From NCBI RefSeq assembly GCF_032854445.1, contig NC_088304.1, positions 10,303,704-10,367,703 on the forward strand: a stretch of DNA of 64,000 nt, read 5' to 3'. Each line of letters starts with the position of its first letter. Position 1 is the first letter of the stretch. The position numbers and the translations under genes are program-made. Shown in pieces: positions 9,540 through 21,104 of this stretch. Below the pieces are notes generated by a model. The model was not told where the DNA came from. It did no database searches and saw only the letters and a list, made by a program, of their open reading frames with translations. Source of the DNA: Liolophura sinensis. Taxonomy: Eukaryota > Mollusca > Polyplacophora > Chitonida > Chitonidae.

Positions 9540-12500
9540 GAAAACTGTTGACTGTGTTATGTATGACTATTTAACGTTTTCATGTACTGTTAGTCTGTGG
9601 ACCTTTGTGAAAGCATAACAGGCCCTGTTATATATGTACAGCGCGGACCGGATGGAAAGCACCTTGTTCAATGCTTTGTTTATTTTATTGGCTGTTCATT
9701 GGCTGTTAATTCTGTGTTTAAAGACCGTTGAATCCACCTGGAACGTATATAAGCCGTGTTTTCTGTGCAGAGAGGAGGTATTTTTGCTGCATCCACTGGG
9801 AGCCAGGAGAGTGCGACGCTCTCGTATCGAGTTATTATATTTATATGAGCTGGTGATGCCAGTTTCGTTTGGGAGGACAGATTTTTATGCCGGCACCGTT
9901 TGTGTACCACAGTAGTACTGATGTCTGGTTTATGTGAATTTCTGCGGAAATCACGTTTATTGGTGTTCGGATCTTTATTATGATTATACAGTGTTGACTG
10001 TGTAATTTGTTTAACACGCTGACCTCACCTGACCGACAAGGTCGTCAAGGACTCTAAACTGAAGTTTTCAGTTTTGCAAAGGACGTTCGTTCTGCCACAA
10101 GGTGACATTACTCTACGTCTCTGAACGGCTCGTTTGTGAGCTTCTGCGGGAGCTATGACTGTTCTAAAGTGGATTATACCTCCATGCCTGTATTTACCCT
10201 GTGTTGTGCTCTGCTGGTGTGACGTCATTCAAAGGTTTGACTGTTCCAGTTCTGTGTAACCTGTGTACTGCGTTCGTGTTCGCTAACCTAGCGAAGTACC
10301 TGTCTGGGACAATTTGTGACTTGTGTGAATTGTGTGTTTATCCCATGGTCTTTACGTTGGATCTCCTGGAATACGTTCCTTGGGATGCAAAGGTGAACTG
10401 GAAACTTTTAAAGACCGGTAATACTGATGTGTATGTTTTTTTATGTTGTTGTTGAACTGTCTGTAAAACTGTACGTCTCATTTTATATATAAAGCATTGT
10501 TTACATTGTAATATTGAGTCACTGACTCTGTTTTCTGTTGCTGTTTTCAATACCGTAACAACTGTTTCTTCGTGCATGATTCCGTTCAATTTTCGTATTT
10601 TGTTTACTTTCTTAGTTCTTAGGTGGTTTATGTTAAGCGTAGTTTTGGGAATTGGTTTTGCGATTATTGACCTGGAACGTGCATTTGGTTGGCAGCTGGT
10701 ATACGAATGTCTGTTCTGACGCATAAATTTATAGATGACACTGAAGACTATTTCGCATTAAAAGGCAGCTGTCAAACTAGGCGAAAATGTATATTTACAT
10801 GGATGAAGAATCCCGAAGGAAGTTTAAATAGCATAACTTCGTGACGTTGCACTATCGAGATATCACAGTTCAAAGTAAGCGAAATTGCGCACAGAGAGAT
10901 ACTGGATACATATTATCAGTTTTAACCAGTCAGACACGAGCTATTTCTACAACCCGAGTACGCAGCATTTCCCGCTAACGTCATGCGAAACCTGTTTTGT
11001 CTTTTAACCATGCGTGCATGGTTTGCATGTCAGAGTGACGCGACATCCTGTTCCGCGTGCTGTAACAAGGAGCATCCAATGGCTTCGAAAGATTTCTGAA
11101 AAAATCCGTTTAAATTAAATATTGATTTTACCAAGCAGTGAGAAAAGTGTGTATATCCTTTTAGGCCTGTTTCCACCGTTCTTCCTAAATAACCGATATT
11201 ACATTAATATAGTTATAATTTTGTTCTCTTTTCGTCCACGAAAATTGCGCGCAGGCTTCTGGGAGGATATTGAACAACGGTCTAAATCCAGAAAACGTCA
11301 CCTCTGGCATGGTGCCAAAGCATTGCCTAGCCATCAGGAACTTGATGAAAGACGCTCTCTTTGGGCAACAGTCTAATTTAACTAAACTAACAATAGAAGA
11401 GATTCCGTGTGTTACATGTGACAATTCGCTATTTGTCAAACTGTCGTTGCGGGCTTGGTTTACTGTCCATACCGTAAACCATATGTAGGATACACTGTGC
11501 ATCTGTCAGCCCAGTGTCAGTACAATGTCTTCACGTGAGGCAGCACTGTAAACATATTTCCAGAGGGGAAACGTCTGTGTGGCTATATTATTACACCATA
11601 ATAACTGCTAACGTTTATCATGTTCAAGGTGTGTTTATTTTTCACAAGTTTACACACGTTTGTTTCATAAATAAATGGATTTATTTTTTAAATACAGGCA
11701 GTATTTTATAAATACTAGATCTGAGATCTGTTTCATTCTTCTCAGCTTAGCTTTCAGAAATACAGATCTGTACTCATTTACTAGACTGGAACTCAATCCT
11801 TCCACGTGCGCTGTCCTCAACATATCAAAGCTGTTCGGTAGAAAAATATGTTTCCTGTAGTCCTTTAATAATTCATACTTCATTACCCATTAATCGTGAA
11901 TAATAAAGACCATACCGTTACAATTATCATACATGTATCTGTTACATCGGCAGCAAGCCAAACTTCGCTAACCGCCATTTTCAATTACACTCTGTGGCAC
12001 TCGGCATCGTCCGGAAAAAGATTAACTCGTGGAATGATTTCATTGAAACCAATGAAATGCACACCATATAAAGGGTGATTGACAAATTGTTTGGAGTCTT
12101 AACTTCAATTTTTTTGTAAATAATGAACAAAAACGAACTACAATCGATTATATCTTGAAACAAGATGATTTTAAATTCGGGAAGATCTGCCGAGTCCACC
12201 GGCGAATTACGAAGTTCTGATGCCGTCCGAATGGGTACGTTGGTTACATTTGTGTTATTTGTGATGTTATGGCCTTTATTATTCCCACAAATAATAAGGT
12301 GATATGAATTCAGAATTACTTTAAGATCACGGGATACCTCTTTTTGTGGCGTACAGCGTTGGCACTTTACAGGCAGCACATGTGACAGGATCGAGTTCCA
12401 GGTTAGTTAATATAACGGTACAGAGCGGTTAATGACCGACCGATCTCAGAGCTATGTAAATACTTACATTTATTGTACAAATTCAATCATTCATGTAGTA

Positions 12501-14260
12501 AATTGGATGGGTTTGTCGCATAAACGAAGTGATTTGAAGTTCTCAATGTATATGGTCAGTATTATAAGCGGTCTTATTATCAGTTGTTGGATAAACATGT
12601 TTAAGTGTTTAAGTATTAAACGTGTTACAATTAAACATTAAGCACATTTATTATCTGTTGCAAAGAGATGTTTATCACGCGTTAAAATGTTAAACATTTG
12701 TTTCTTAGTGTTCTGAGAAGGGCGTTAAACCCCACACAAGAATCTCCTGACCTGCTTGGCGATGGTTTATGTCTAGTTTAACCCAGGAGTCGAATTCAGC
12801 CTTTGTTCATGTCTTTTATGTTATTATATAAATTATTGCCGTGATGGTGCTTACTAATTTATCATATATAAATCAATAAATAAAAAATCACGACAAATGA
12901 CCATAAAGTTGTGATATAAAACTAAGCATATATAGCCTGATATCTGAGAAATAAAACAGTTCCACTAGTACCGGTGTTGTTTGAGTTACGAACTGTCAAC
13001 TGAGGTTAATTAGAATGTTGTAATGGTGACTACACATAACCTGCTAATATCAGAGATAGGCTAAATCCCTCAAAATAAACTGACACAACTGTACGGCGGA
13101 CTAGCCAGCTGCCTATTAACAATTTGTGAGCTAAATGTATGCAGGGGGCTTCCACAAAGTCGCAAAAGGGAATTCCAGTCCACCATTATGATAAAAACAC
13201 CATGTAAACTCAACATTCTAAAGATCTTTGTTCGAGAAAACATGACGGTATGGCTTCTGAAAGCAATTGCGTAGTTGTTTTTTTTTCCTTGATGAAAACA
13301 TGCTGTATTGAGTTTTTGACATCTTTAAGCGACGGAGAGCGTTTTGGGACACTCTATAGGGAGGTCGTGTGAAATTCCATGTGACTTGCCTCATCCACGC
13401 CTTTCTCCGTCATGCTGAAATTCTTACATCGTATAGTTCATCATCATTCTGCCCACGGAAAGGAGCACGAGGCTTCTTGCATCACGTGAGTTTCCACCCC
13501 GGTGAAAACCTAAGAAAAAGTTACAAAAGTTAAGGAAAACATCGTATATGGGCCACCGTACAAAACGGCTAAGAAAGAGTTGAATATTCACAGTGATGAA
13601 TTTTGTTTTTTTTTATGTGGTATGGTTGAAAAGTTGGGGGTTGGAGGGGGGGGGGGGGCAGAACATAGGTTGAATTTATGTCACAAAGTTTTTTTCCGTT
13701 GATGTGTGCGTAACGATGTTATGGAAATTTGTGTGGCGATTATCAACCCGTTACGTCTAGTTTGGTCGACGGCTGGTATGCACATGTCTTTTGACGCCAA
13801 AATTAGACTATTATATCGTCTGTCGTTAAAATGCGATGAGCCCCCTCAAACATTTAAAAAAAAAATGGGACCGATTCAAAACAGCTATTATTTACGGAAG
13901 TCAAAATTTGATACGCCATGCTGCCGTCTTACTACGAAAGATACAGTCTGTGTTTAAGTGCTCTGAAGTCACACCTGTGTTTTCCATACTCTAAACATAG
14001 TAATGCTGAAATAAACATAGACAAAATGGCGATGTAAAGTCAGAGTAACCTGCCAAGCACTGGCGTCATGGCGCATAAAGTCTACTTTACAATTCAAATA
14101 TTTTAAAAAGTCCAAAAATTCGGAAAAGTCTGAAAATATGAATAAAGACACTGTTGCACATAGTTTCCACCAATATATCTGGTAATGCCTAAAATTGGCT
14201 TTCAGCAAACGGCCGCAGATTCCTTCGCCACAGAATTACTGTATCAGGGAAATAAACTTT
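9540..14260. other. Intergenic; possible promoter-like patch, otherwise nothing recognised
   Basis: At 9,685-9,750 two inverted CCAAT motifs (attgg) precede a TATA-like 'gtatataag' (about 9,746), and 'tgttgactgtgt' occurs twice (about 9,546 and 9,992). This could be the relic of an LTR or a Pol II promoter, but no gag/pol frame is present. ORFs such as 10,338-10,724 and 11,981-12,379 (both minus) show no domain. A G run lies at about 13,647-13,658. Confidence 0.35.
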
Positions 14261-14279
14261 AGAGTAACATGAAAAACAT

Positions 14280-15920
14280 CACAGAAAACCTCAATCATAC
14301 CATCACAGCAAAAACAATCACATCAATCATACCATCACCGGCAAAACGATCATATCAATCACACCATCACAGGCAAAACGATCATATCAATCATACCATC
14401 ACAGAAAAAAACACTCACATCAATCATACCATCACAGGAAAACAACCACACCAAACACACCATCACAGAAAAAACAATCACATCAATCATACCATCACAG
14501 GCAAAACGATCATATCAATCATACCATCACCGGCAAAACGATCATATCAATCATACCATCACAGGAAAAACAATCACATCAAACATACCATCACAGGAAA
14601 AACAACCACACCAAACATACCATCACAGAAAAAACAATCACATCAATCATACCATGACAGGCAAAACGATCACATGAATCATATCATCACAGGAAAAACA
14701 ATCACATCAATCATACCATCACAGGCAAAACGATCATATCAATCATACCATCACAGGAAAAACGATCATATCAATCATACCATCACAGGCAAAATGATCA
14801 TATCAATCATACCATCACCGGCAAAACGATCATATCAATCATACCATCACAGGCAAAATGATCATATCAATCATACCATCACCGGCAAAACGATCATATC
14901 AATCATACCATCACAGGAAAAACAATCACATCAAACATACCATCACAGGAAAAACAACCACACCAAACACACCATCACAGAAAAAACAATCACATCAATC
15001 ATACCATGACAGGCAAAACGATCACATGAATCATATCATCACAGGAAAAACAATCACATCAATCATACCATCACAGGCAAAATGATCATATCAATCATAC
15101 CATCACCGGCAAAACGATCATATCAATCATACCATCACAGGAAAAACAATCACATCAAACATACCATCACAGGAAAAACAACCACACCAAACACACCATC
15201 ACAGAAAAAACAATCACATCAATCATACCATGACAGGCAAAATGATCACATGAATCATATCATCACAGGAAAAACAATCACATCAATCATACCATCACAG
15301 GCAAAATGATCATATCAATCATACCATCACCGGCAAAACGATCATATCAATCATACCATCACAGGAAAAACAATCACATCAAACATACCATCACAGGAAA
15401 AACAACCACACCAAACACACCATCACAGAAAAAACAATCACATCAATCATACCATGACAGGCAAAACGATCACATGAATCATATCATCACAGGAAAAACA
15501 ATCACATCAATCATACCATCACAGGCAAAACGATCATATCAATCATACCATCACAGGAAAAACAATCACATCAATCATACCATCACAGAAAAAACAATTA
15601 CTTCAATCGTACCATCACAGGAAAAACAATCACATCAATGATACCATCACATAAAAAAAAATCACATCAAACTTACCATCACAGGAAAAACAATCACATC
15701 AATTGTACCATTACCGGCAAAACAATCATATCAATTATACCATCACAGAAAAAACAATCACATCAATAATACCATCACAGGAAAAACAACCACATCAATA
15801 ATACCATCACAGGAAACACAACCACACCAAACATACCATCACATAAAAAAAAACAATCACATCAATCATACCATCACAGGAAAAACAATCACATCAAACA
15901 TACCATCACAGGAAACAACC
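14280..15920. repeat. Minisatellite, 32-bp unit with a 224-bp higher-order repeat
   Basis: About 50 head-to-tail units of 32 bp (accatcacaggcaaaacgat plus catatcaatcat) vary at a few positions (g/aaaac, cg/ca/tgatca, catatcaat/cacatcaaa). From about 14,858 a seven-unit block of 224 bp repeats almost perfectly at 14,858, 15,082 and 15,306. Flanking units are more diverged. A 246-codon ORF at 14,269 and its relatives only read through the repeat (His/Ile/Thr/Lys-rich) and do not represent a protein gene. Confidence 0.95.
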
Positions 15921-16035
15921 GATTCACGAGAAAAAGGCCAGTACTTACTTAATTACTTGATTGTTAATTAACGCCATACACAAGGATTGTTCATTTATAC
16001 TATGACAGTCAGTTTTATAGGTGGAGGTAACCACA

Positions 16036-16130
16036 GTGCCCGGGGTAAACCAGCACAACGACCACATCATGCCCGGGGTAAACCAGCACAACGACCACAT
16101 CATGCCAGGGGTAAACCAGCACACAGATCA
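16036..16130. repeat. Three copies of a 33-bp repeat
   Basis: The unit 'gcccggggtaaaccagcaca' plus 'acgaccacatcat' is repeated about three times, the last copy diverged. The unit is a multiple of three, so short ORFs stay open through it. No gene context. Confidence 0.85.
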
Positions 16131-16239
16131 CATATTTGTGCAAGACAAGTCGTCTTCAAATGTATATATGCTTTGGGTTTTACCTCATTTTAAAGTCATT
16201 CAGTGTGTGTGAATATATTATCCTGCGTCTGCGTGTGGC

Positions 16240-16480
16240 ATGGCAAGTCAATTCCATCAGTGTTACCGCCATTGAAGTATCAAACCGAAGTCACCAGACA
16301 TGACACCCCACCCAGGCACATTATTCTCACATCGGGCCAACCAGTCTGTGCTCTAATCAGTGCTCTGCGCCAAGCCAGGCAGCAATAGGTAACATTCAGA
16401 GTCATTTATATGACCCAACCCGGGTTTGATCCCTGGTATCTGGGCTTTGAAGCGGACACCCTGATAGCTAGACCACCTAA
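16240..16480. repeat. Dispersed repeat family 4, copy 1
   Basis: Matches 25,605-25,870 through blocks such as 'catcgggccaaccagtc', 'cattgaagtatcaaa' and 'gacaccccacccaggcacat'. The right part (acccgggtttgatccctgg) resembles a tRNA B-box region, so it may also be Pol III-derived. That is an inference. Confidence 0.6.
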
Positions 16481-16599
16481 GTGGTCAAAAATTAGCTATA
16501 CAGGCATAGTCTACCGTTTTTGCCACCAAGGCCCCAAGACAATCTATAAATTCTCTGCTCAAGTCCGTTTGAACCCTCTAGCCAGAGTGTTCTAACAAT

Positions 16600-17255
16600 T
16601 GGAGACTCGGGGACCAGCTACACAGGTCCAATTGACAGTAGAAAGCATCGTTTTCCTAGGTGACGTTGCAGTGCCTCTTATATGTTTTATGAGCACACGT
16701 GCACACGTACACCACGTTACTGTGACGTAATAAGGGAAAGAACAAACAAGTTCACAGCTTTGGACCGTCCTGATACAGGTGGGAAGGAGTTTTACTAGTT
16801 CTCCATTGAGTGAGTGAATGTTAGGCGTTTAACGCCGTAGTTCCCCATTTAAGCTAAAGGTCAATAACACAGAAAGACGAACTTGTTGATTCCAAAATGT
16901 ATCCAGCGTTATGTGAATTTATTTCAACAACTTTGTAACAGTAAGATGATGAAACAGTTAACAAGGCGAAGGTGTGAATGGAGAGAATCGTTATAGGTAT
17001 GCGTGATATACGCCTCAAAACAGGACAATCTTTACAGTTCCAGGAATTCTATCTCTGGAGCAAGGACAACTTTACATCCATGGTCTAATGAAACCATTGG
17101 CTAAACACATTCATGTTAATGACAGGGATTACAATTATAACACCATATACAGACATTTTTTAATCATTAATTGTAACCTCCCCATAAAAAGTCAGTTCAC
17201 ACAAGTTATAAACTGGAGGCTTAGTAAGTGAAAAACAGAAAACAACTCTACAACA
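16600..17255. other. Spacer downstream of the SETD1 3' end
   Basis: No ORF or repeat of note, apart from a short fragment 'gcgtttaacgccgtag' at about 16,830 reminiscent of the SINE tails. The U/GU-rich segment that follows the SETD1 poly(A) signal on the minus strand lies at about 17,215-17,255. Confidence 0.4.
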
Positions 17256-17260
17256 AGAGA

Positions 17261-17266
17261 TTTATT
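17261..17266 (-). terminator. Poly(A) signal AATAAA for SETD1
   Basis: The minus strand reads AATAAA, followed within about 30 nt by a U/GU-rich stretch (ttgttgtagagttgttttct). That is the usual arrangement for cleavage and polyadenylation. Other AATAAA hexamers occur upstream (for example about 18,498-18,503) and could be alternative sites. Confidence 0.6.
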
Positions 17267-20200
17267 ACGTATTACTGTTGAAGATGATTTACAAATGAAC
17301 ATGCAAAATATAAGTATAATACATGCACAGTAATACCTTACGATCACAGTATAACAAAATCTGTTTCAAAGTCCATTTGAATAGTTTGACGCAAAACAGG
17401 ACCGAAATCAACTCAAATGAATTTTAGCGATACAAAACAAAAAGGTGTAAACTGCAACCAAACATTACGAAGCACATTTCATGTAAGAACCGCCTTCATC
17501 CAACGAAATACACCAACCCACAGCGGTTATAAATGACCATAGCTTTTGTAGAAAAAAAAACATGCTTCCTGACTGGTGAGTTTCTCTTGGTAAATGCATA
17601 TAAATTAAAACTCAAATTAAAATTAAAGAACAAAATCTCAAAGTTTAAAGCACTACTGTAAAGTAATTCATTATCGTCATAACAGAAGGTAGCACCTATT
17701 CCTTTACAGAACAGACTTATACAGCTCTAAAGGAGCTGCAATATGAAACGCAGCTTTGTTTGTCAAAATTTGCCCAAGAGACCATAAAAATGTACCAAAC
17801 AGATAACCTCAACAAGAGTTGATAACCGCAATTATCATTTCGATATGGATCTCCTGTCACATTGTAACAGTGTGTTTTCTAGACCACAAAGACTCGCATT
17901 TTAGTCTTAATGGAAAGTAACTTAAAAACTGCAGCACTTTGAAAACGGGTGTAAATAGCATTGTCACTAGTACACCCACCGATCACATAGCAAACGCGTT
18001 ATAATGAGTCTAATGTGTTCGTTGACAGCAGCCCAGCATTCACATTGTATATGTCCTACACACTGATATCTAAAACATTCAGCTAAATCTGATGTAAAAC
18101 TTTCCTCTGTTGTTTACAGAAACTGGAAAATAATGTAGACACACTTCGTTCATACATAACGATGTTCTTCACATCAGCTTTTCATTTTGCAAGTGTTCAT
18201 GTTTGAATACTGCTGAATACCCTTTTGCATGACGAATAAAAGAAAATAAATAAATGATCGACCAGAGACAGACATCTACTTCAGATGACATAACACAGGG
18301 GGTTTTATGTACAACTAAATCCATTGGATCTACCACTCCTTTAATTTTCTTACAGATTTGCTGTCTTAAAAATTCTAGAAAAGCAGATTTCTGAAGCCTT
18401 CCGTCATGATACATGACAAGATTTGACCTCTTTATAGGTAATGAAAATTTCATAAATTCAAGACAGAATTTTCAAGAATTCATATTTCAGAAACACTTTA
18501 TTTCGCAACTGATTTGATTAGTTAAATATATTACACTGCATTTCATCGGCGACCCTTATTTAAATATACAACAGTGACTTTCATCAAAGTTTCTGTTTAA
18601 TGTTGACATATTATGGGCCCTTCATACAGCTTAAATTACAAGTTAGAATCTAATGGATTAAAATGAAGATATTTCAGCACATAAGATTTAAAACCAAAGC
18701 AAGATTGGATTTGATTTCCTTTATCCTCTTTGGTTATACATGTACATTGTATTCCTTAAGCTGTTTAGAATATTTGTTGGATTTTTGCCCTTTGCTGGTA
18801 AACCTTGACTGAAGGTCAGCAGTTGTTGGCCTCTGTTTATTTTGCGTTTTATTATTTAACAACTATCTCAAGGAAAAACAGACAAACAAAAGCAAGAAAA
18901 ATGCCTCTATTTGTTTTTGCAATTCATATGATTAAAACACTTTTCTAACAAAAAGCTCAGTTTCACATTAAGTTTATATTCGTGTACTGACCCTTGATGC
19001 CACAAGTCTAGTGAGATCAGTGGCTACACGCTTCATTAACAACATATATGTGCAAAAAACCTCTAATACACACCAGTCAAGCGCCTTCAGGTAACTTTTT
19101 ATAAAGTGTGGCAACCTCCCTTTAATACAACATTGCGAAATCCTACTTTAGGACAATGTTATCTACTATACCCAGCAGCAAACAAAACATGTATGAAAGA
19201 ATCTACTGCATAGTTAAAACGCACAAACCTGTAAGGCAAGTCGCGAACTCATGCCTCCTTACATGAATTACTGTTTGTTCCATACGCCATGTAATGAAGC
19301 GGGTCCCAATCTCCTGCCTTGGACAGAACGAAATGGTCTCTGATTCAAGGCTTATGGCTCATAATCTACGGGGAAGCAGATAGAAATTCAATATATTTGC
19401 AGCATCTGAAAAACTGGAGTGATCTGTAATAACTCCAAAAACCACACGCTTCACAACCTGAAAATTACTTCTAAAAGGATGATGCCAGGTATTGCCATTT
19501 CGGACTGAACTTCTGAGTCTGCTCTGTGTTTCACTTATATCATCATAGGGAAAAACAAACATTTTCAACTTAGTGTAGCATGTTTTACGTCACTTTCACT
19601 TTCCATTCCCATGCTATCCAACTTTTAAACACACCAACATGTACATGTATGTGCACATGTAAACAAGTACATGAAACATGGCAGTGAAGGATGGAATCTG
19701 TAATGTATTCAGAATACAAAATTTCTTCAGAAATATAACTTCATAAGTTTCCTTAATATTGTCCGGTTCCCACTGAGGCGATTTTCAGTTTGACTTGTTT
19801 TGCAGGTGACCTACAAGGCTTGTACCTGAATGAACTGTCTGATATTTATTTTCCTTTTTACTTGGAGGCTCTCATATAAACCTAACGCCTAGATATGCTA
19901 AAAGTCTAATATCTGGATATTTCCACAACGATAAGCCTAATGTCCAGACATGCTGGATGTCTTCTTCAGGCTAGTGTTGATGCCTTCACCAGCCTAATCT
20001 TTTATACTCCCAAGCATTTAACTAAAAATGCCTTCACAAACAAATACTTCTTGACAGCTTCATTATCCACTCTTCTGCACGTCTTCCGAAACTAAACATT
20101 GCAGTGCCAGTTTCATTGTCCATTCGGGAGCTTCAGCAAGGTAAATTCCATGAATCAAACTTGCTTTCACCAACCAATGTTCTGCTTGTGTTTTCTTTAA

Positions 20201-20929
20201 ATGGAGCAAACCCGCCAGCACAGACATTAGAGAGTGCCATTTACCAGTTTCCACAGCAAGGAGTCCATGCTGGGACTTGCACAAAAATATTTTCGCTGAG
20301 CAATCACCAAATCAACTTCCTTTTTGCAAGTTCCTCATTCAATACCCATGGATGAACTCCACTGATTTGATTCCATTGATGTATAATATAATATCCAGTC
20401 AATTCCACACTAAAATCCTTTCCAAAGAACTAGCACTAGAGCAAATATGTGGTTAATTAATAACACATCTCTCAAGAGCATATGCAATTTAACCTGAGGT
20501 TGTTTCTCTTGAAGAACACCGTATAATTCACGAACCACTAGAGTTCAGTATAACAGCTCTCTGGGACAAACTGTAAAAGATGATCTGGCTATCTTATTCC
20601 TCTGAGAGTCAGCATATCCTATCATTTCCACAAAGAAGGAAAGTTCCACACAACTAGCACTGCAAGAAGTCTTTCCACTGCTCAGAGACAAACTGCTAGC
20701 GTGAGCTCCAGCTCGGCACCATTGACTGTACAAGGACTATCCTCTGTATCTGGTTATTATATCCCTCTGAGAGTCCAGCATATCCTATCATTTTCCACAA
20801 AGAAGGAAAGTTCCACACAACTAGCACTGCACGAAGTCCTTCCACTGCTCAGAGACAAACTGCTAGCGTGAGCTCCAGCTCGGCACCATTGACTGTACAA
20901 GACTATCCACTGTACCTGCTTATGTGTCC
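17267..20929 (-). other. Likely 3' UTR of SETD1 (~3.7 kb)
   Basis: AT-rich, repeat-poor sequence between the SETD1 stop codon and the poly(A) signal at 17,261. It contains no SINE copies, unlike the neighbouring introns, which fits mature transcript sequence. ORFs inside (18,169-18,453 and others) have no recognisable product. Directly after the stop codon it carries a 165-bp tandem duplication. Confidence 0.55.
20584..20913. repeat. 165-bp tandem duplication next to the SETD1 stop codon
   Basis: Copies 20,584-20,748 and 20,749-20,913 are about 93-95% identical by eye (shared core cacaaagaaggaaagttcca, then cactgctcagagacaaac). Several differences are single-base run-length changes (ttt/tttt, c/cc, gg/g). 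It lies in the 3' UTR and starts 17 bp after the stop codon in transcript order. Confidence 0.9.
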
Positions 20930-21104
20930 TCAGTTCAAGGTTCCACGGCACCCTGGGGCACCACACAAACACGGGATCTTCTCGTCTTCTATTGGGAACT
21001 TGTAATCATAGGTGAATCTCCTCGTTCACATCAATATCTCTCTTGGAGTAAATCACAATCTTCTTCTGTGCTTCAACAGTGATGATCTTGGCGTAACAAT
21101 TTGG
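20930..21104 (-). CDS. SETD1: SETD1 last exon: end of SET domain and post-SET, with a one-base insertion
   Basis: Starts after tcgcag with PNCYAK, completing the NHSCNPNC cofactor/substrate motif. It continues through VIYSKRDI to the conserved EEITYDYKF block and the Cys-rich post-SET (CLCG, then C, ending RGTLN). At 21,014-21,016 an extra base turns EEIT into EEIH followed within two codons by TGA. This would remove the catalytic-tyrosine segment and the zinc-binding post-SET cysteines. Length is 175 nt, whereas the frame needs 174. Downstream of the insertion the conserved frame continues intact to the stop at 20,930-20,932, so sequence error is the likeliest cause. Confidence 0.9.

Noticed and set aside
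10338-10724. 128-aa minus-strand ORF as a gene
   Set aside because: No recognisable motif and low-complexity basic composition; could be chance.
11981-12379. 132-aa minus-strand ORF as a gene
   Set aside because: No recognised domain, no splice partners and ordinary AT-rich composition.
14269-15641. Long His/Ile/Lys-rich ORFs (246 aa and three related ORFs)
   Set aside because: They only read through the 32-bp minisatellite. 32 bp is not a multiple of three, and the same peptide recurs in all frames.
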